A stretch of DNA of 64,000 bases from Thermostichus lividus PCC 6715 (GTDB lineage: Bacteria; Cyanobacteriota; Cyanobacteriia; Thermosynechococcales; Thermosynechococcaceae): the NCBI RefSeq assembly GCF_002754935.1, contig NZ_CP018092.1:1674001-1738000 (forward strand), read 5' to 3'. The position numbers were made by a program, and so were the translations under genes. Below, in pieces: positions 1 to 8,790 of this stretch. Numbering within the stretch: position 1 is the stretch's first letter; every line of letters begins with the position of its first letter. Under the pieces are notes generated by a model. It was given only the letters and a program-made list of their open reading frames with translations. It was not told the origin of the DNA and did no database searches.

Positions 1-103
1 AGAGAACAACGGTTTTACCGGCAAAGTCGGCCAATGAGACCGGCTTACCCGTTGTATCTGTGGTAGTAAAGGCCGGAGCAGGGGTGCCAACCGCTAACAC
101 CAT
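1..103 (-). CDS. Peroxiredoxin (AhpC/TSA, PrxQ/Bcp-like), N-terminal fragment
   Basis: Only the first 34 codons lie inside the window; the gene runs off the left edge. The peptide starts MVLAVGTPAPAF and continues with a GKPVSLADFAGKTVVL stretch, the usual opening of thiol peroxidases of the AhpC/TSA superfamily, most like PrxQ/Bcp, which reduce hydroperoxides using thioredoxin. The catalytic cysteine would lie just beyond the edge and cannot be seen. A purine-rich GGGAGA Shine-Dalgarno stands about 8 nt before the ATG. It lies downstream of the ABC permease on the same strand. The superfamily is fairly secure; the subfamily is inferred. Confidence 0.75.
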   Translation of the reverse strand, partial: MVLAVGTPAPAFTTTDTTGKPVSLADFAGKTVVL

Positions 104-171
104 AGTGAAACATCTCCCAGTTTTAAGTTTTGTAACTATATTATCGGCAACGGCGGGGCGATGGTGCAATG

Positions 172-1196
172 CTAATAATGAATGCGCGGATCTACCCACG
201 CATTGATCATATCAATCACAATACTGGCAACAACAACAATCACCGCAAAGAAAACAATAATTCCCTGTACAGTTGGGTAGTCCCGTAGGGCAATGGCTTC
301 GTAGAGGCGATTCCCCAGTCCCGGCCAAGAAAAGGTGACTTCGGTGAGCACTGCCCCCCCAACAGGCTGGCTAGGGTCAACCCCAGAACGGTGATGACGG
401 GAATTAGGGCATTTTTTAGGGCATGGTGAACCAGAATTCGGGATTCGGGGATGCCGCGGGCGCGAGCTGCTTCAACGTAGTCAGCAAGCAGGGTTTCTTT
501 GAGGTTGACGCGGACAATGCGCTCAAAAATACCACTGAGGACAATCCCCAAGGTTAATGCCGGCAGTGTGAGGTAGTAGAGGGCAACGCCAAATTGAGGC
601 AGGTTAAGGCTGAGCAGGGCATCGAGGGTGTAGAGTCCGGTGGGGCCATTGGGGGGGGAGAGGGTAATGGGGTAGCGCGTGCCTAGGGGTAACCAGCCTA
701 GTTCTACCGCAAATAGCAGTTGCAACAGCATCCCCAGCCAAAATAGGGGTAAGGCGTAGGTAATAATGCCAAACAAACGCCCGCCTATATCCCACGCGGA
801 TCCCGCTCTAACGGCTGCGACGCTACCGATGATGACCCCCAACCCGAAGGCGATCGCCAAACTAAAGAGCGCCAGTTCTGCGGTTGCTGGAAAGTGCTTG
901 GCAATAATTGTCGTCACTGCCTCCCCTTGGCTAGTGAGGGAGGTGCCCAAATCGAAGTGGAGCAATTGGCCAAGGTAGGTCAAATACTGTTGCCACAGGG
1001 GCTGAGCTAAGCCTAACTGTTGCCGCAGCGCCTCCTTGACCGCAGCCGGTGCCCGCGGCCCCAACACCGCATCGACGGGATCCCCCGGCGTGGCTCGCAG
1101 CAATAGAAATACGATGGTCACAATCGTCCAGAGCATGAGGGGTGCAAGCAGCAGCCGCACCAGCAGGTAGCCTTGAAGAGCGCGGAGTCGAGACAT
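172..1196 (-). CDS. Dipeptide/oligopeptide ABC transporter permease (DppB/OppB family), frameshifted near the C-terminus
   Basis: Inner-membrane permease of the DppB/OppB type, which pairs with a DppC-like permease and ATPases to import peptides, nickel or glutathione. The N-terminal helix, the RATPGDPVDAVLG stretch and the EAA-loop-like VEAARARGIPESRIL are all present. The annotated frame goes out of register after ASLLGG, at a run of seven Cs (354-360, plus strand). Adding one base restores the canonical tail AVLTEVTFSWPGLGNRLYEA and so on to WVDPRIHY, with a stop at 172-174, giving about 341 aa, the normal family length. As read, the protein ends at 240 with 318 aa and a nonsense tail. Either a sequencing undercall or a recent one-base deletion explains this. 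No ABC partner genes are adjacent. Confidence 0.85.
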
Positions 1197-1250
1197 AGCA
1201 GTAAACTAGGGTTGCCCCTCACCCTACCACCCTAGGGCACACTGGCGGTG

Positions 1251-1478
1251 TTAGTCTTGAGACGTATCTGATAGCCGCAGGCGATCGCGCTCCAAGGCCG
1301 CTAAAAAGCGTTTTTCCACACTGTCGGCGGCAATTTGCAGGATTTGGTCAAGGGGGGTATCGTGCATAAACTTACTAGCAGCAGCGCTATACTCGCGGTT
1401 GGGGCAGCGATCGCCTAGGACACAGCCATTCACACAGGCTTCGGCACAATTAATGGTTTCGGGGGTTAAATCAGTCAT
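1251..1478 (-). CDS. Small conserved cysteine-containing hypothetical protein
   Basis: A 75-residue protein if it starts at the ATG at 1476-1478; an in-frame TTG at 1508 would add 10 residues but neither start has a strong ribosome-binding site. The N-terminal third holds four cysteines in the arrangement C-x3-C-x3-C-x5-C (CAEACVNGCVLGDRC), which could bind metal or form disulfides. The rest is predicted helical and charged (LDQILQIAADSVEKRFLAALERDRLRL). No known domain was recognised. It sits between the ABC permease (same strand) and a divergently transcribed TPR gene. Confidence 0.6.
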   Translation of the reverse strand: MTDLTPETINCAEACVNGCVLGDRCPNREYSAAASKFMHDTPLDQILQIAADSVEKRFLAALERDRLRLSDTSQD

Positions 1479-1620
1479 GGTGCTGTGGTGCTCAGAGGAA
1501 TCCTTCAAATTTTAACAAGGGGTGCACCGCTGCCAAAATTGGCACAGATCGGCATATAGACATGGGCTAGAATCGTACAGACAGTACCCCTCAATGGCAC
1601 ACTGCTCCTAAGGACTCCCT

Positions 1621-2466
1621 ATGCGCAAAAAATGGGTCACGCTTCTGGTTTTAATTTTGGGGATCATTCCCTTTGTGGCCATTTCCTTGGTGCCCTTGCT
1701 CACCAGTGCCTTTACTAAACCCGCAGAGACTCCCACCCCTGTCGCCAGTCCTAACACCAGTGACCAAGTGGCCGAACTGCAAGCTCAGGAAAAAGGCTAT
1801 CAATTGGTCTTAGAGCGCGAACCCAATAACCCCACCGCGCTCGAAGGCTTAGTGATGACCCGGCTCCAACTGATTCAACTGGGGAAAGGCAGCATTAAGA
1901 GCGTGATTGATCCCCTGAAAAAATTGGCGGCACAGCGCCCTGAGCAAAGTGAGTATGCCATCCTGCTAGGTCAGGCACAGCAGCAAACGGGAGATCGCGA
2001 AGGGGCAGCGCAAACCTACCAAGCAGTTTTAGCGAAAGCACCCGGCAACCTCAACGCCCTGCGTGGCCTTGTTGATCTCTATCTGCAAGAAAATCGCCCC
2101 CAAGCCGCCCTAGGTCTGATTGAAGAGACGCTCCAAGGCGCAGAGCAGGCCAACCAAGTCCAACCCGGCAGCGTGGATGTGACCTCGGTACAACTATTGC
2201 TGGGGGACATCTACATTGCTCAAAAACAATTTGGCGAGGCGCTGACCCTGTTCCAAAACCTTAGCAAGGAACATCCGGCAGATTTCCGCCCAGTGCTGGC
2301 GCAGGCGATGACCCTCACCGAGCAAGGAAAAGCCGCTGAAGCCGCGCCCTTGTATGCCAAAGCAGTAGAGCTGGCACCCGCAAAGTACAAAGACCAAATC
2401 CAGCGGGCGGCGCAGCAAGTGCAGCGCCAATCTGAATCTGCAGCCCCCACAGAATCCACAGAGTAA
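1621..2466 (+). CDS. Membrane-anchored tetratricopeptide repeat protein
   Basis: A 281-residue protein with an N-terminal hydrophobic segment (residues 5-30, after MRKK) that works as a signal anchor, a Pro/Thr-rich linker, then TPR-like helical repeats from about residue 50 to 265. Typical TPR spacing is visible in YQLVLEREPNNPTALEGL, YQAVLAKAPGNLNALRGL and YAKAVELAPAKYKDQI. TPR arrays mediate protein-protein contacts; no catalytic domain is seen. The ATG follows an AAGGA ribosome-binding site by about 7 nt. The stop codon TAA lies inside the first bases of the downstream structured repeat (2463-2674). The partner is unknown. Confidence 0.8.
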   Translation: MRKKWVTLLVLILGIIPFVAISLVPLLTSAFTKPAETPTPVASPNTSDQVAELQAQEKGYQLVLEREPNNPTALEGLVMTRLQLIQLGKGSIKSVIDPLKKLAAQRPEQSEYAILLGQAQQQTGDREGAAQTYQAVLAKAPGNLNALRGLVDLYLQENRPQAALGLIEETLQGAEQANQVQPGSVDVTSVQLLLGDIYIAQKQFGEALTLFQNLSKEHPADFRPVLAQAMTLTEQGKAAEAAPLYAKAVELAPAKYKDQIQRAAQQVQRQSESAAPTESTE

Positions 2467-2674
2467 ACTACTCCCAGCTAAAGCAGGGAGCTTTCAGTAG
2501 CCCTGCAGTTAGCAAGCCAACCGCGAGCCTCTGGGGTGGTTTACAACACCCCCAATCGACCGTTACCAGTGCCTTGAACAACCGTTTCTGGTGTCCGCAG
2601 TACAATTATAACCTAAAACAACTGAAGTTGCTAAAGGAGCTTTCCTCCCCGCACTGAAGTACGGGGCTTCCAGC
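2463..2674 (+). repeat. Solo IS605-like right-end/omegaRNA-like element, copy 1
   Basis: A 212-bp intergenic element also present at 8791-9002 (full length) and 27850-28025 (truncated). It opens with GTAAACTACTCCC and an imperfect hairpin (CTCCCAGCT-AAA-GCAGGGAG), has an internal hairpin around GGGGTGGTTTACAACACCCC, and ends in a stem CCCCGCAC-TGAA-GTACGGGG followed by CTTCCAGC. A terminal palindrome plus an upstream structured leader is what the right end and guide-RNA (omegaRNA) scaffold of IS200/IS605 TnpB elements look like. No tnpA or tnpB is next to it. It begins at the stop codon of the TPR gene. Confidence 0.7.
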
Positions 2675-2691
2675 TCTGCCCGATGTGATCC

Positions 2692-4521
2692 TTAGGGTGC
2701 AAAGGCCAACTGAGGTATGCTAGGGCGCGCGTGTTGGGTCGTGGGTAACGAGGGGGCTGGCCTAGAGGGCAATAATTCAGTGCGGAACTGGGGAGCGTCG
2801 CCATGGAGAAATTCTGCCATAAAGGCAGTGACATTATTGGTGACTACGTTGACCACAGGATGCAGCCCCAAAAACATACCGCCAAAGGTGACAGCGAGGT
2901 TAGGCAAGGTAATTAAGGCAACATTTTGGTAGGTACGCTCTAGGGCATCCCGGGCTAGGGCAATGCCACGACTAAGCGCCGCCCACTCCGGATCGAGCAA
3001 GACGACAACTTTGGCATTGGGGGTAAAGGTGGAAGGCGCCCAGCGAATTGGCAGCCACTGATCTAGGGGACAACTACAGGCTTCCCCAAAGCTGAGCCAG
3101 CCCACACGGTACTGTTTGCCCTGCAGATAGCACTGTAAATCGCTAAGGCGATCTGAGGTGAGGTCTGTGGCTCCCTCCATGGGGACGGTATGCGCCTCTG
3201 GATGCACCACGTAGGTGGCTATGCCGATACGTCGTAGGGTTTGAATCAGGCGTTGACACCCTAAGAGGTCGGGAATGCCTGAGCGACCATCGATAATTAA
3301 ACAATTCAGTTGGGCAAGATATTCGAGGGTGCCAGCGGTTGGCAGGTAAACCCCTTGCTGCACGGCAAATACTTGGGCAGACAGGAGGACGGTACGCAGT
3401 GAGAGTTGGACGCCACTGCCAAAGTCAAATTGCAGGGGGGCGATCGCCGGCCCGTAGGCTCCTGTGGAGAACCACAATGCGGCACTTAGTGCCAAGGTGG
3501 GCAAAACAGCATGACGGGCAAATTCTCCTTGCTGGTGCGCTAAGGCACTATCATAGACAGGCTCTGTGTGCAGCAAGTCAGTGATCAAGCCAAGGCGAGT
3601 TTGCCAACCCGTGCGGGTGGCTTGCACCTGTAGTTGCCCGGTAATCACTTGGCTACCGGCGTTGAGGGAGTCTCCTGGGCGGACAACCATCACTTGGCGC
3701 GAGAGGGCAAAGTGAGCAGGCTCAATTTCGGCGATGCCAACCAAAACCTTACCATCGGCAGGCACTAACTCTCCGGGTTGTAGCCAGAAAATATCCCCAG
3801 CTTGGAGTTGTTGGCTTTCAATCGTTAGGGGAACCTGCCCTCGCTCAACCGTAAGGTGCTGATAGTGCTCCATTAAGACACTGGGATAGGCGTGTAATTG
3901 CTGTCGTCGGTGGCGATCGCGCACATCTGCCCTCACCCCAACCATCGCAGTTTTTAAGGCGGGTGCTAAAAACTGACCGTTGGCAGTGTGCAGCCCAATC
4001 CACAGGCTATCGAGTAAATCGACATTGGGAGGATGCCCTTGGCTGACCTGATGCCCCACGCGCTGAAACCATGGCCATGCACTGGCAAGCACCGCTGCCC
4101 CCACGACGACAAAGGGAAGCTCGAACGGCACACTCAACAGTGATACGCCCAAGGCAACAAGGGGTAACCCTAAGCGCTCCCAATCGGTTTCAAGGCGGGC
4201 ATCGGCCTCCACTTGCGCCTCGTAATCTTCGAGGGCGATCGCATCCGCAGGTGCCGCCGTGGGCGGACATGGCTGGGGAGTGGCAACCGTTGCTTGGCTA
4301 AAGCAGCGACTAAGGGCATCGTGGATGGTGTTGGCAGCGAGTAAATGGGGCTGATACTCAACAACCACTGTGGCGGCTTGGCGGTTTAAGCGCACCCGCT
4401 CCACAATGGCCAAGGACTCTAGCAACTGCACCACTAGCTCAGCATAGTTGGCATCCCAGCGTAGTCGCGGCACTCGAAACCGTACCCGTCCTACGGTTGC
4501 ATGGACAATCTGCTGCTCCAT
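2692..4521 (-). CDS. P-type ATPase-like (P1B) membrane protein lacking catalytic motifs
   Basis: About 609 residues from the ATG at 4521; an upstream in-frame GTG at 4545 is less likely. The N-terminal ~75 residues resemble a degenerate heavy-metal-associated domain (VGRVRFRVPRLRW, VERVRLNRQAATVVVEY). Next come a pair of membrane segments (FELPFVVVGAAVLAS), an actuator-like beta domain (LQAGDIFWLQPGELVPADGKVL) and further membrane segments, matching P1B metal ATPase order. Key residues are gone: the TGE position reads FALSRQ, no CPC/CPx is visible in the membrane helix, the DKTGT phosphorylation loop reads IIDGRSG, and GDGxND is absent. It should not couple ATP hydrolysis to transport; a binding or scaffolding role is inference. 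No P1B partner is adjacent. Confidence 0.7.
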   Translation of the reverse strand: MEQQIVHATVGRVRFRVPRLRWDANYAELVVQLLESLAIVERVRLNRQAATVVVEYQPHLLAANTIHDALSRCFSQATVATPQPCPPTAAPADAIALEDYEAQVEADARLETDWERLGLPLVALGVSLLSVPFELPFVVVGAAVLASAWPWFQRVGHQVSQGHPPNVDLLDSLWIGLHTANGQFLAPALKTAMVGVRADVRDRHRRQQLHAYPSVLMEHYQHLTVERGQVPLTIESQQLQAGDIFWLQPGELVPADGKVLVGIAEIEPAHFALSRQVMVVRPGDSLNAGSQVITGQLQVQATRTGWQTRLGLITDLLHTEPVYDSALAHQQGEFARHAVLPTLALSAALWFSTGAYGPAIAPLQFDFGSGVQLSLRTVLLSAQVFAVQQGVYLPTAGTLEYLAQLNCLIIDGRSGIPDLLGCQRLIQTLRRIGIATYVVHPEAHTVPMEGATDLTSDRLSDLQCYLQGKQYRVGWLSFGEACSCPLDQWLPIRWAPSTFTPNAKVVVLLDPEWAALSRGIALARDALERTYQNVALITLPNLAVTFGGMFLGLHPVVNVVTNNVTAFMAEFLHGDAPQFRTELLPSRPAPSLPTTQHARPSIPQLAFAP

Positions 4522-4647
4522 TGCACACTGCCTTATACTGGCCACTTCTTCTCAGCTTATAACGTTTGTTTTGGGATCAAAATACAAGCCCTGTTTTACC
4601 GCCATCTGAGCGCAAGCTACAGGGTTGCATGTCTGCCTGCAACGTAC

Positions 4648-5763
4648 CTATTCAGCAAGACGCTTATGCCAGCGATCGCCTAGGCTGTCAATGACCGCAA
4701 CCATCTGCTCGTTGTGCCAATCCGCCAAAAGATGAGCCGCAATACAGCAGCCACCCGCCCCGACTCCTTCCTTGACAAACCCTGCTTCATAGGCTCGAAA
4801 GGCGGCATGACGGGAGGTCGTGAAATTCAGTTGGCTATAGAGGAGCGGACACTCAACTCGCGCAGCTAAGGTGCTGATGTGAGCCGTGGTGTCCTCTACA
4901 ATCCAGCGAGTGGTACCCACAACAATTTGATCAGGCCGCCAAGGTAACTGCTGCCACCGGGCGATCGCCTGCGCCAAGGCATACACCGCAATCATTTGCG
5001 ACCCCCCGGCCAAAAGAACCTCACAGGTTTGACTAGCGCGTAAAACCATAGCGGCGACCACCACCTGCATCGGATCGCCAATGGCTGCCACACAGGCCAA
5101 GGGGTCTGGATGGGGTGGTAACTGGCTCAGCCCCTGCTGGACAATCTGCCACTTTTGCCCATGGTTACTCTGGCGATGGCTACTGCCCACACAGTACTGT
5201 GCCGTAACTCCCAAGCTTTCGCACAGTGCCAAAGCAGTGGTTGTGCCCGCAACAACGCATTCGCCAATCACCAGCCAAGGGTGGGCTTGGCTCAACCGTT
5301 CACCCCACCGCCATCCTTGATGCCACAAATGCTCAACCGTTGCGCGATCCATGGCTTGCCCTGTACTCACACACCGCGCGGGCACTCCCCCTAGGTCAAT
5401 CATTGGCACCAACCCCGGTGCTGGCAGGCCAGCATTAAAAACGTAGAGGGGGAGATCGAGGGATTCGATGAGGGCACGGCTAATAAGGGCGGGGGAGGCT
5501 CCCTCAATCAGGGGGGGAAGGGGGTACTGGTAGCGGGGTTGAACCCCCCTGAGTAAAAATTCGCCATCGGCTAGGGCAGTATAGCGGCGATCGGTGGCGG
5601 TTTTCCCTGCTGCTGAAATTCCGGGAATTAAGGCGGTTTCCGTAAAGCCTAGGACACAAATGATCGCTGGTTGTTGACTTTGGGGGCGATCGCCCTTGTG
5701 AGTGCACCGCAGGCGATCGCACCACCGCAGAGCAATGTCTTGTCCCCACGCCACGCCAATCAT
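4648..5763 (-). CDS. CobT-like nicotinate-nucleotide phosphoribosyltransferase family protein (TIGR00303 type)
   Basis: A 371-residue protein matching the TIGR00303 / CobT-like family found in cyanobacteria and archaea, thought to activate the lower-ligand base of cobalamin by phosphoribosyl transfer from nicotinate mononucleotide. Recognisable stretches are VLGFTETALIPGISAAG, IDLGGVPARCVSTGQAM, LVIGECVVAGTTTALAL, AIGDPMQVVVAAM and the C-terminal EAGFVKEGVGAGG. It starts with ATG at 5763, two bases from the end of pgeF on the same strand, so pgeF and this gene are probably cotranscribed. Family membership is clear; the exact biochemical activity is inferred from the family. Other cobalamin genes in the window are cbiA and cobN. 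Confidence 0.85.
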   Translation of the reverse strand: MIGVAWGQDIALRWCDRLRCTHKGDRPQSQQPAIICVLGFTETALIPGISAAGKTATDRRYTALADGEFLLRGVQPRYQYPLPPLIEGASPALISRALIESLDLPLYVFNAGLPAPGLVPMIDLGGVPARCVSTGQAMDRATVEHLWHQGWRWGERLSQAHPWLVIGECVVAGTTTALALCESLGVTAQYCVGSSHRQSNHGQKWQIVQQGLSQLPPHPDPLACVAAIGDPMQVVVAAMVLRASQTCEVLLAGGSQMIAVYALAQAIARWQQLPWRPDQIVVGTTRWIVEDTTAHISTLAARVECPLLYSQLNFTTSRHAAFRAYEAGFVKEGVGAGGCCIAAHLLADWHNEQMVAVIDSLGDRWHKRLAE

Positions 5764-5765
5764 GG

Positions 5766-6539
5766 TTACTGACTAACAATTCCTGACCACTGCACCTGTT
5801 TGAGGCGTTCTCGGCGGTAGGAGAAAAAGTAGGTCGCATCTTCGTAGGTACAGTAGGGACACAGCGCTATCTGATCCTCCTGTAGCCCTAATTGCAACAG
5901 TTGCAACCGATTGACCCGCGCCACATCAATCCGCAGCCGTTGCGGGTCTGCATCCGTAAACACTACTGCCGGATCCAACCTTGCTAAGGATTGGTAAAGG
6001 TCTGTAGAGACCATCGCAGCATCGACCTGATCGGTTACGTCTGTCACGGTTGCCGCCAAAGCATAGGCCACCGGCAAACCCACTTGATATCGCTTACCCT
6101 GAATGGCAGGCCCTAGTACCACCCGTAAACTAGCCAACTCGCTACCCAACGCCTGCATTTGGGCAATTGTTTTCTTGGTGATTTCAGCAGCCGTCCCCCG
6201 CCAGCCCGCATGAATTGCCGCAACCCGTCCCGTCGTTTGATCAGCAATCAGCAGTGGCACACAATCAGCACTGCACACCCACAGAGCTTGATCCGCCGCC
6301 GTGGTAACTAGGGCATCGGCCTCTAAACGGGTTTGCGTGGCCAACACTTCTGCGGCCAAGACAACACGATTGCCATGCACCTGTTGAGTGCGCAGCGAAG
6401 GTGCAGTTGACCCCAGTGCCGCCGTGAGACATTCGAGGGGCTGACCCTGCCAAGTGCGACTAAAGAACCCATGGCGAAAGTCTGATAGCAGGTCACAGGT
6501 TAAAAATACCCCCAGTTCAGTGGTTTGCCAGTGCCACAT
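5766..6539 (-). CDS. pgeF: Peptidoglycan editing factor / YfiH-LACC1 multicopper-like family
   Basis: About 257 residues from the ATG at 6539. The YfiH/PgeF family is known both for removing misincorporated residues during cell-wall synthesis and for purine nucleoside phosphorylase/adenosine deaminase activity in homologues. The metal-site signatures are present: TQQVHGNRV (His), CSADCVPLLI (Cys) and AAIHAGWRGTA (His). The C-terminus CPYCTYEDATYFFSYRRE is also typical. Its ATG overlaps the stop of the upstream DUF1345 gene (TGATG), which implies translational coupling; in-frame GTGs just upstream are therefore less likely starts. The cobT-like gene follows after 2 nt. Confidence 0.85.
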   Translation of the reverse strand: MWHWQTTELGVFLTCDLLSDFRHGFFSRTWQGQPLECLTAALGSTAPSLRTQQVHGNRVVLAAEVLATQTRLEADALVTTAADQALWVCSADCVPLLIADQTTGRVAAIHAGWRGTAAEITKKTIAQMQALGSELASLRVVLGPAIQGKRYQVGLPVAYALAATVTDVTDQVDAAMVSTDLYQSLARLDPAVVFTDADPQRLRIDVARVNRLQLLQLGLQEDQIALCPYCTYEDATYFFSYRRERLKQVQWSGIVSQ

Positions 6540-7234
6540 CACCACAAGTCCGCAATGACATTGATCACCAACCCGACAATAACACTGTAGAAAAAGAAGG
6601 AGACAATTTGGTGAAACAGCACAAGACGACGAATGCGTTGCCCCTCGATAGAGACATCAGAGGTCTGGGATGTCAGGCTAATCGTAAAGGAGAAATACAT
6701 AAAATCGAGGTAATCGGGTTCGCCGTCTCCCGGAAAATCCAGACCCCCTGCATAACCAAACTCATTAACGGTATGGTAGTTGTCATCGTAGTAGTAGCGG
6801 GCGTACTGCAGTGCAAAGCAGGTGTGAGTTAAAAACCATGCGGCAATGACCGCCCATGTCGCCAAGCTCACCTGCAAGGCCAACAGGGGATTATTAGGAA
6901 TTTTGGTATCTGCTAAGAGTAAACCCGTTGCCACAATACTGGCAATGGCCGTAAACACCACCAGCACAAGGATCATGAGCGTGCTAGGTTCCCCCACCTG
7001 CGATCGCCGCTGGGTTTGTAAGCTATTGACACTGACGATCATCTTCAGGAGCAACAGCAGGTAGGTAGTGATGCCTACATCCCAAGCAAATAGAAGTCGC
7101 TGTCCTAACTCTAGCCAAGTACCCGTAAGGGCAAGGGCAATAACAGCCACCAACAGAGCAAGGATCAGGCGCATTCCCACCTGAAGTTGATCAATCCATC
7201 GGCCAATTCGACTGAAGCTCATACAACTCAGCAT
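6539..7234 (-). CDS. DUF1345 integral membrane protein
   Basis: A 231-residue membrane protein with about five hydrophobic segments (residues ~22-40, 48-66, 85-107, 120-143, 208-231). The signature DYLDFMYFSFTISLTSQTSDV identifies DUF1345, a family of unknown function with a pore-loop-like motif reminiscent of small ion channels; that comparison is inference. Two in-frame ATGs exist (7234 and 7222); neither has a strong ribosome-binding site. It overlaps pgeF by 3 nt and heads a probable three-gene operon (DUF1345-pgeF-cobT-like). Confidence 0.8.
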   Translation of the reverse strand: MLSCMSFSRIGRWIDQLQVGMRLILALLVAVIALALTGTWLELGQRLLFAWDVGITTYLLLLLKMIVSVNSLQTQRRSQVGEPSTLMILVLVVFTAIASIVATGLLLADTKIPNNPLLALQVSLATWAVIAAWFLTHTCFALQYARYYYDDNYHTVNEFGYAGGLDFPGDGEPDYLDFMYFSFTISLTSQTSDVSIEGQRIRRLVLFHQIVSFFFYSVIVGLVINVIADLW

Positions 7235-7536
7235 ACCTTGCTATCCGCTGTCTTGAGGATTGGGGAGAGAATTCAGCGTGAACTTAAAGAACTGAGCCAA
7301 CCAGCACAACGAAAGGTTGGAGATAGCTGCTGCAAGGAAAGAACTTGGCTTCCATAAAACTTGCGAAGTACCTGTCACTATTGTGGAGTGCAGCATTGGG
7401 TAGCCCCATACTAGCTTAATAAGATGCAACTAATCTTCAACACTTTTGGGCATCTCTGTGACCTGTGTAATGTGGAATACTAAGCCTATCAAGACACTTC
7501 GATAGAATAGAGTGTAACGGCTAAATTGCTTGCTTT
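7235..7536. other. Intergenic region without a recognised gene
   Basis: About 300 bp between two divergently transcribed membrane-protein genes, so it should hold both promoters. A short minus-strand frame (7241-7429) has no recognisable similarity or ribosome-binding site and is not called. No repeat of the window's families is present. Confidence 0.5.
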
Positions 7537-8775
7537 ATGTTACGAATTCATCGTTTTGCAAGTGGTAACCAATATACCCTAGTGGGAACTGAGGGCTTTG
7601 ATCTAGTTGGCCGTCTTATTGCAGGAATTTTTACACTTATTTTTGGCTGGGGGCTATTGATCTCCTTTAACCCAGCCTATATTCAGAATAACCACGCTGC
7701 TCTGATTTATAGCGAAAATCTTGCCAGTGACCTCACTAGAAACCTAACCATTGGACTCATTGTATTGATAATTTTGATAGGTTTACTGACATGGCTGCTA
7801 TATCTAATGGTGGCTAATTTTATTACGGCGCTGCTTGACTTAAGGGGAGTAGCACGGGTGGCAATGGAGGTATTTTTACTCCGGTTTGTACCAGGAATGG
7901 GTACCGTTGTGCTACTGATTGCAGCGTGGCCTGTTAGCCAGTTTGTCCTAACACCAGCAATCATTACCCTGTTAAAGTCACCATCGGGTTTGTGGGTGTA
8001 TGGGGTTGGCAATCAACTATTGGTATTTTTGCTTTTCTATATGTTCTTTAGTCTGCTGGCCTGCGAATATTGGGATAAATTGGAGTTCAAGTTTGATGAG
8101 AATACCAAGATTCTTACTGTTAGCTCTTGGCTTGGACTGCCTCTATTTGTTGGCTTAAGCAAGCAGCCTCACAACAATAATTGGCTTTTTACCCCCTTCT
8201 TCCATCTACCGAAGTGGGATACTGAGTATTATCAGTTTTCTTTGAGGGCGATCCGTTCGGTTCAGAATTACCAACAGTCCCCTACCTTAGCCATGGATGT
8301 CATGGGTACCGTCATTTATCTACCAACGGTTAAGCATTCAACTCAAGCATCCTGTGATCAAACGTTGGCAGCGTTGGCAAACTTCTTAGGGGTACCCCAA
8401 GAAGACGAATTGGCAGCTCCGGTTGCTCAGGCAACGATCCGCGTGCCTCAAGATGTCCTCAAGGCCATCACTAAACGAGTTTTACCTCTGAAAGGCGAGG
8501 AGGCTTCGCTAGTACTGTTGGTTGCAAGTGCGCTGACTCAGGCATCTCGTGATCAATATGAACTGCGACGCCATCGTGCTGATGATCCAGATTTACTCCT
8601 GAGGGCTGGCATTGCTACTTTAGGTGCAGGAGATATCCGCACAGGCCTACAGTATTTAACTGAGGCGGAGCGGCTTTGCCGCTTGAAATTTAAGTATTTC
8701 AAACAGATAACTATTGAAAAATACCTGAAGAAAGCCCAAGCATCAGTTCACCAGTCTAGCCCTCCTCGGCATTGA
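7537..8775 (+). CDS. Unrecognised membrane protein with soluble C-terminal domain
   Basis: A 412-residue protein that was not recognised. The N-terminal half has four or five hydrophobic segments (about residues 26-45, 70-95, 108-135, 140-178). Residues ~185-285 look like a beta-rich domain (KLEFKFDENTKILTVSSW, LAMDVMGTVIYLPTV). The C-terminal part is helical and ends with a TPR-like pair (LLRAGIATLGAGDIRTGLQ). Its sequence is less GC-rich than its neighbours and lacks HIP1 sites, a mild hint of transfer. It starts at ATG 7537. A structured IS605-like repeat begins 16 bp after its stop codon. Confidence 0.6.
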   Translation: MLRIHRFASGNQYTLVGTEGFDLVGRLIAGIFTLIFGWGLLISFNPAYIQNNHAALIYSENLASDLTRNLTIGLIVLIILIGLLTWLLYLMVANFITALLDLRGVARVAMEVFLLRFVPGMGTVVLLIAAWPVSQFVLTPAIITLLKSPSGLWVYGVGNQLLVFLLFYMFFSLLACEYWDKLEFKFDENTKILTVSSWLGLPLFVGLSKQPHNNNWLFTPFFHLPKWDTEYYQFSLRAIRSVQNYQQSPTLAMDVMGTVIYLPTVKHSTQASCDQTLAALANFLGVPQEDELAAPVAQATIRVPQDVLKAITKRVLPLKGEEASLVLLVASALTQASRDQYELRRHRADDPDLLLRAGIATLGAGDIRTGLQYLTEAERLCRLKFKYFKQITIEKYLKKAQASVHQSSPPRH

Positions 8776-8790
8776 GTATGCCCCTGAAGC

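Noticed and set aside
7241-7429. 62-codon minus-strand frame upstream of the DUF1345 gene
   Set aside because: There is no ribosome-binding site or family resemblance, and it fills a promoter region.
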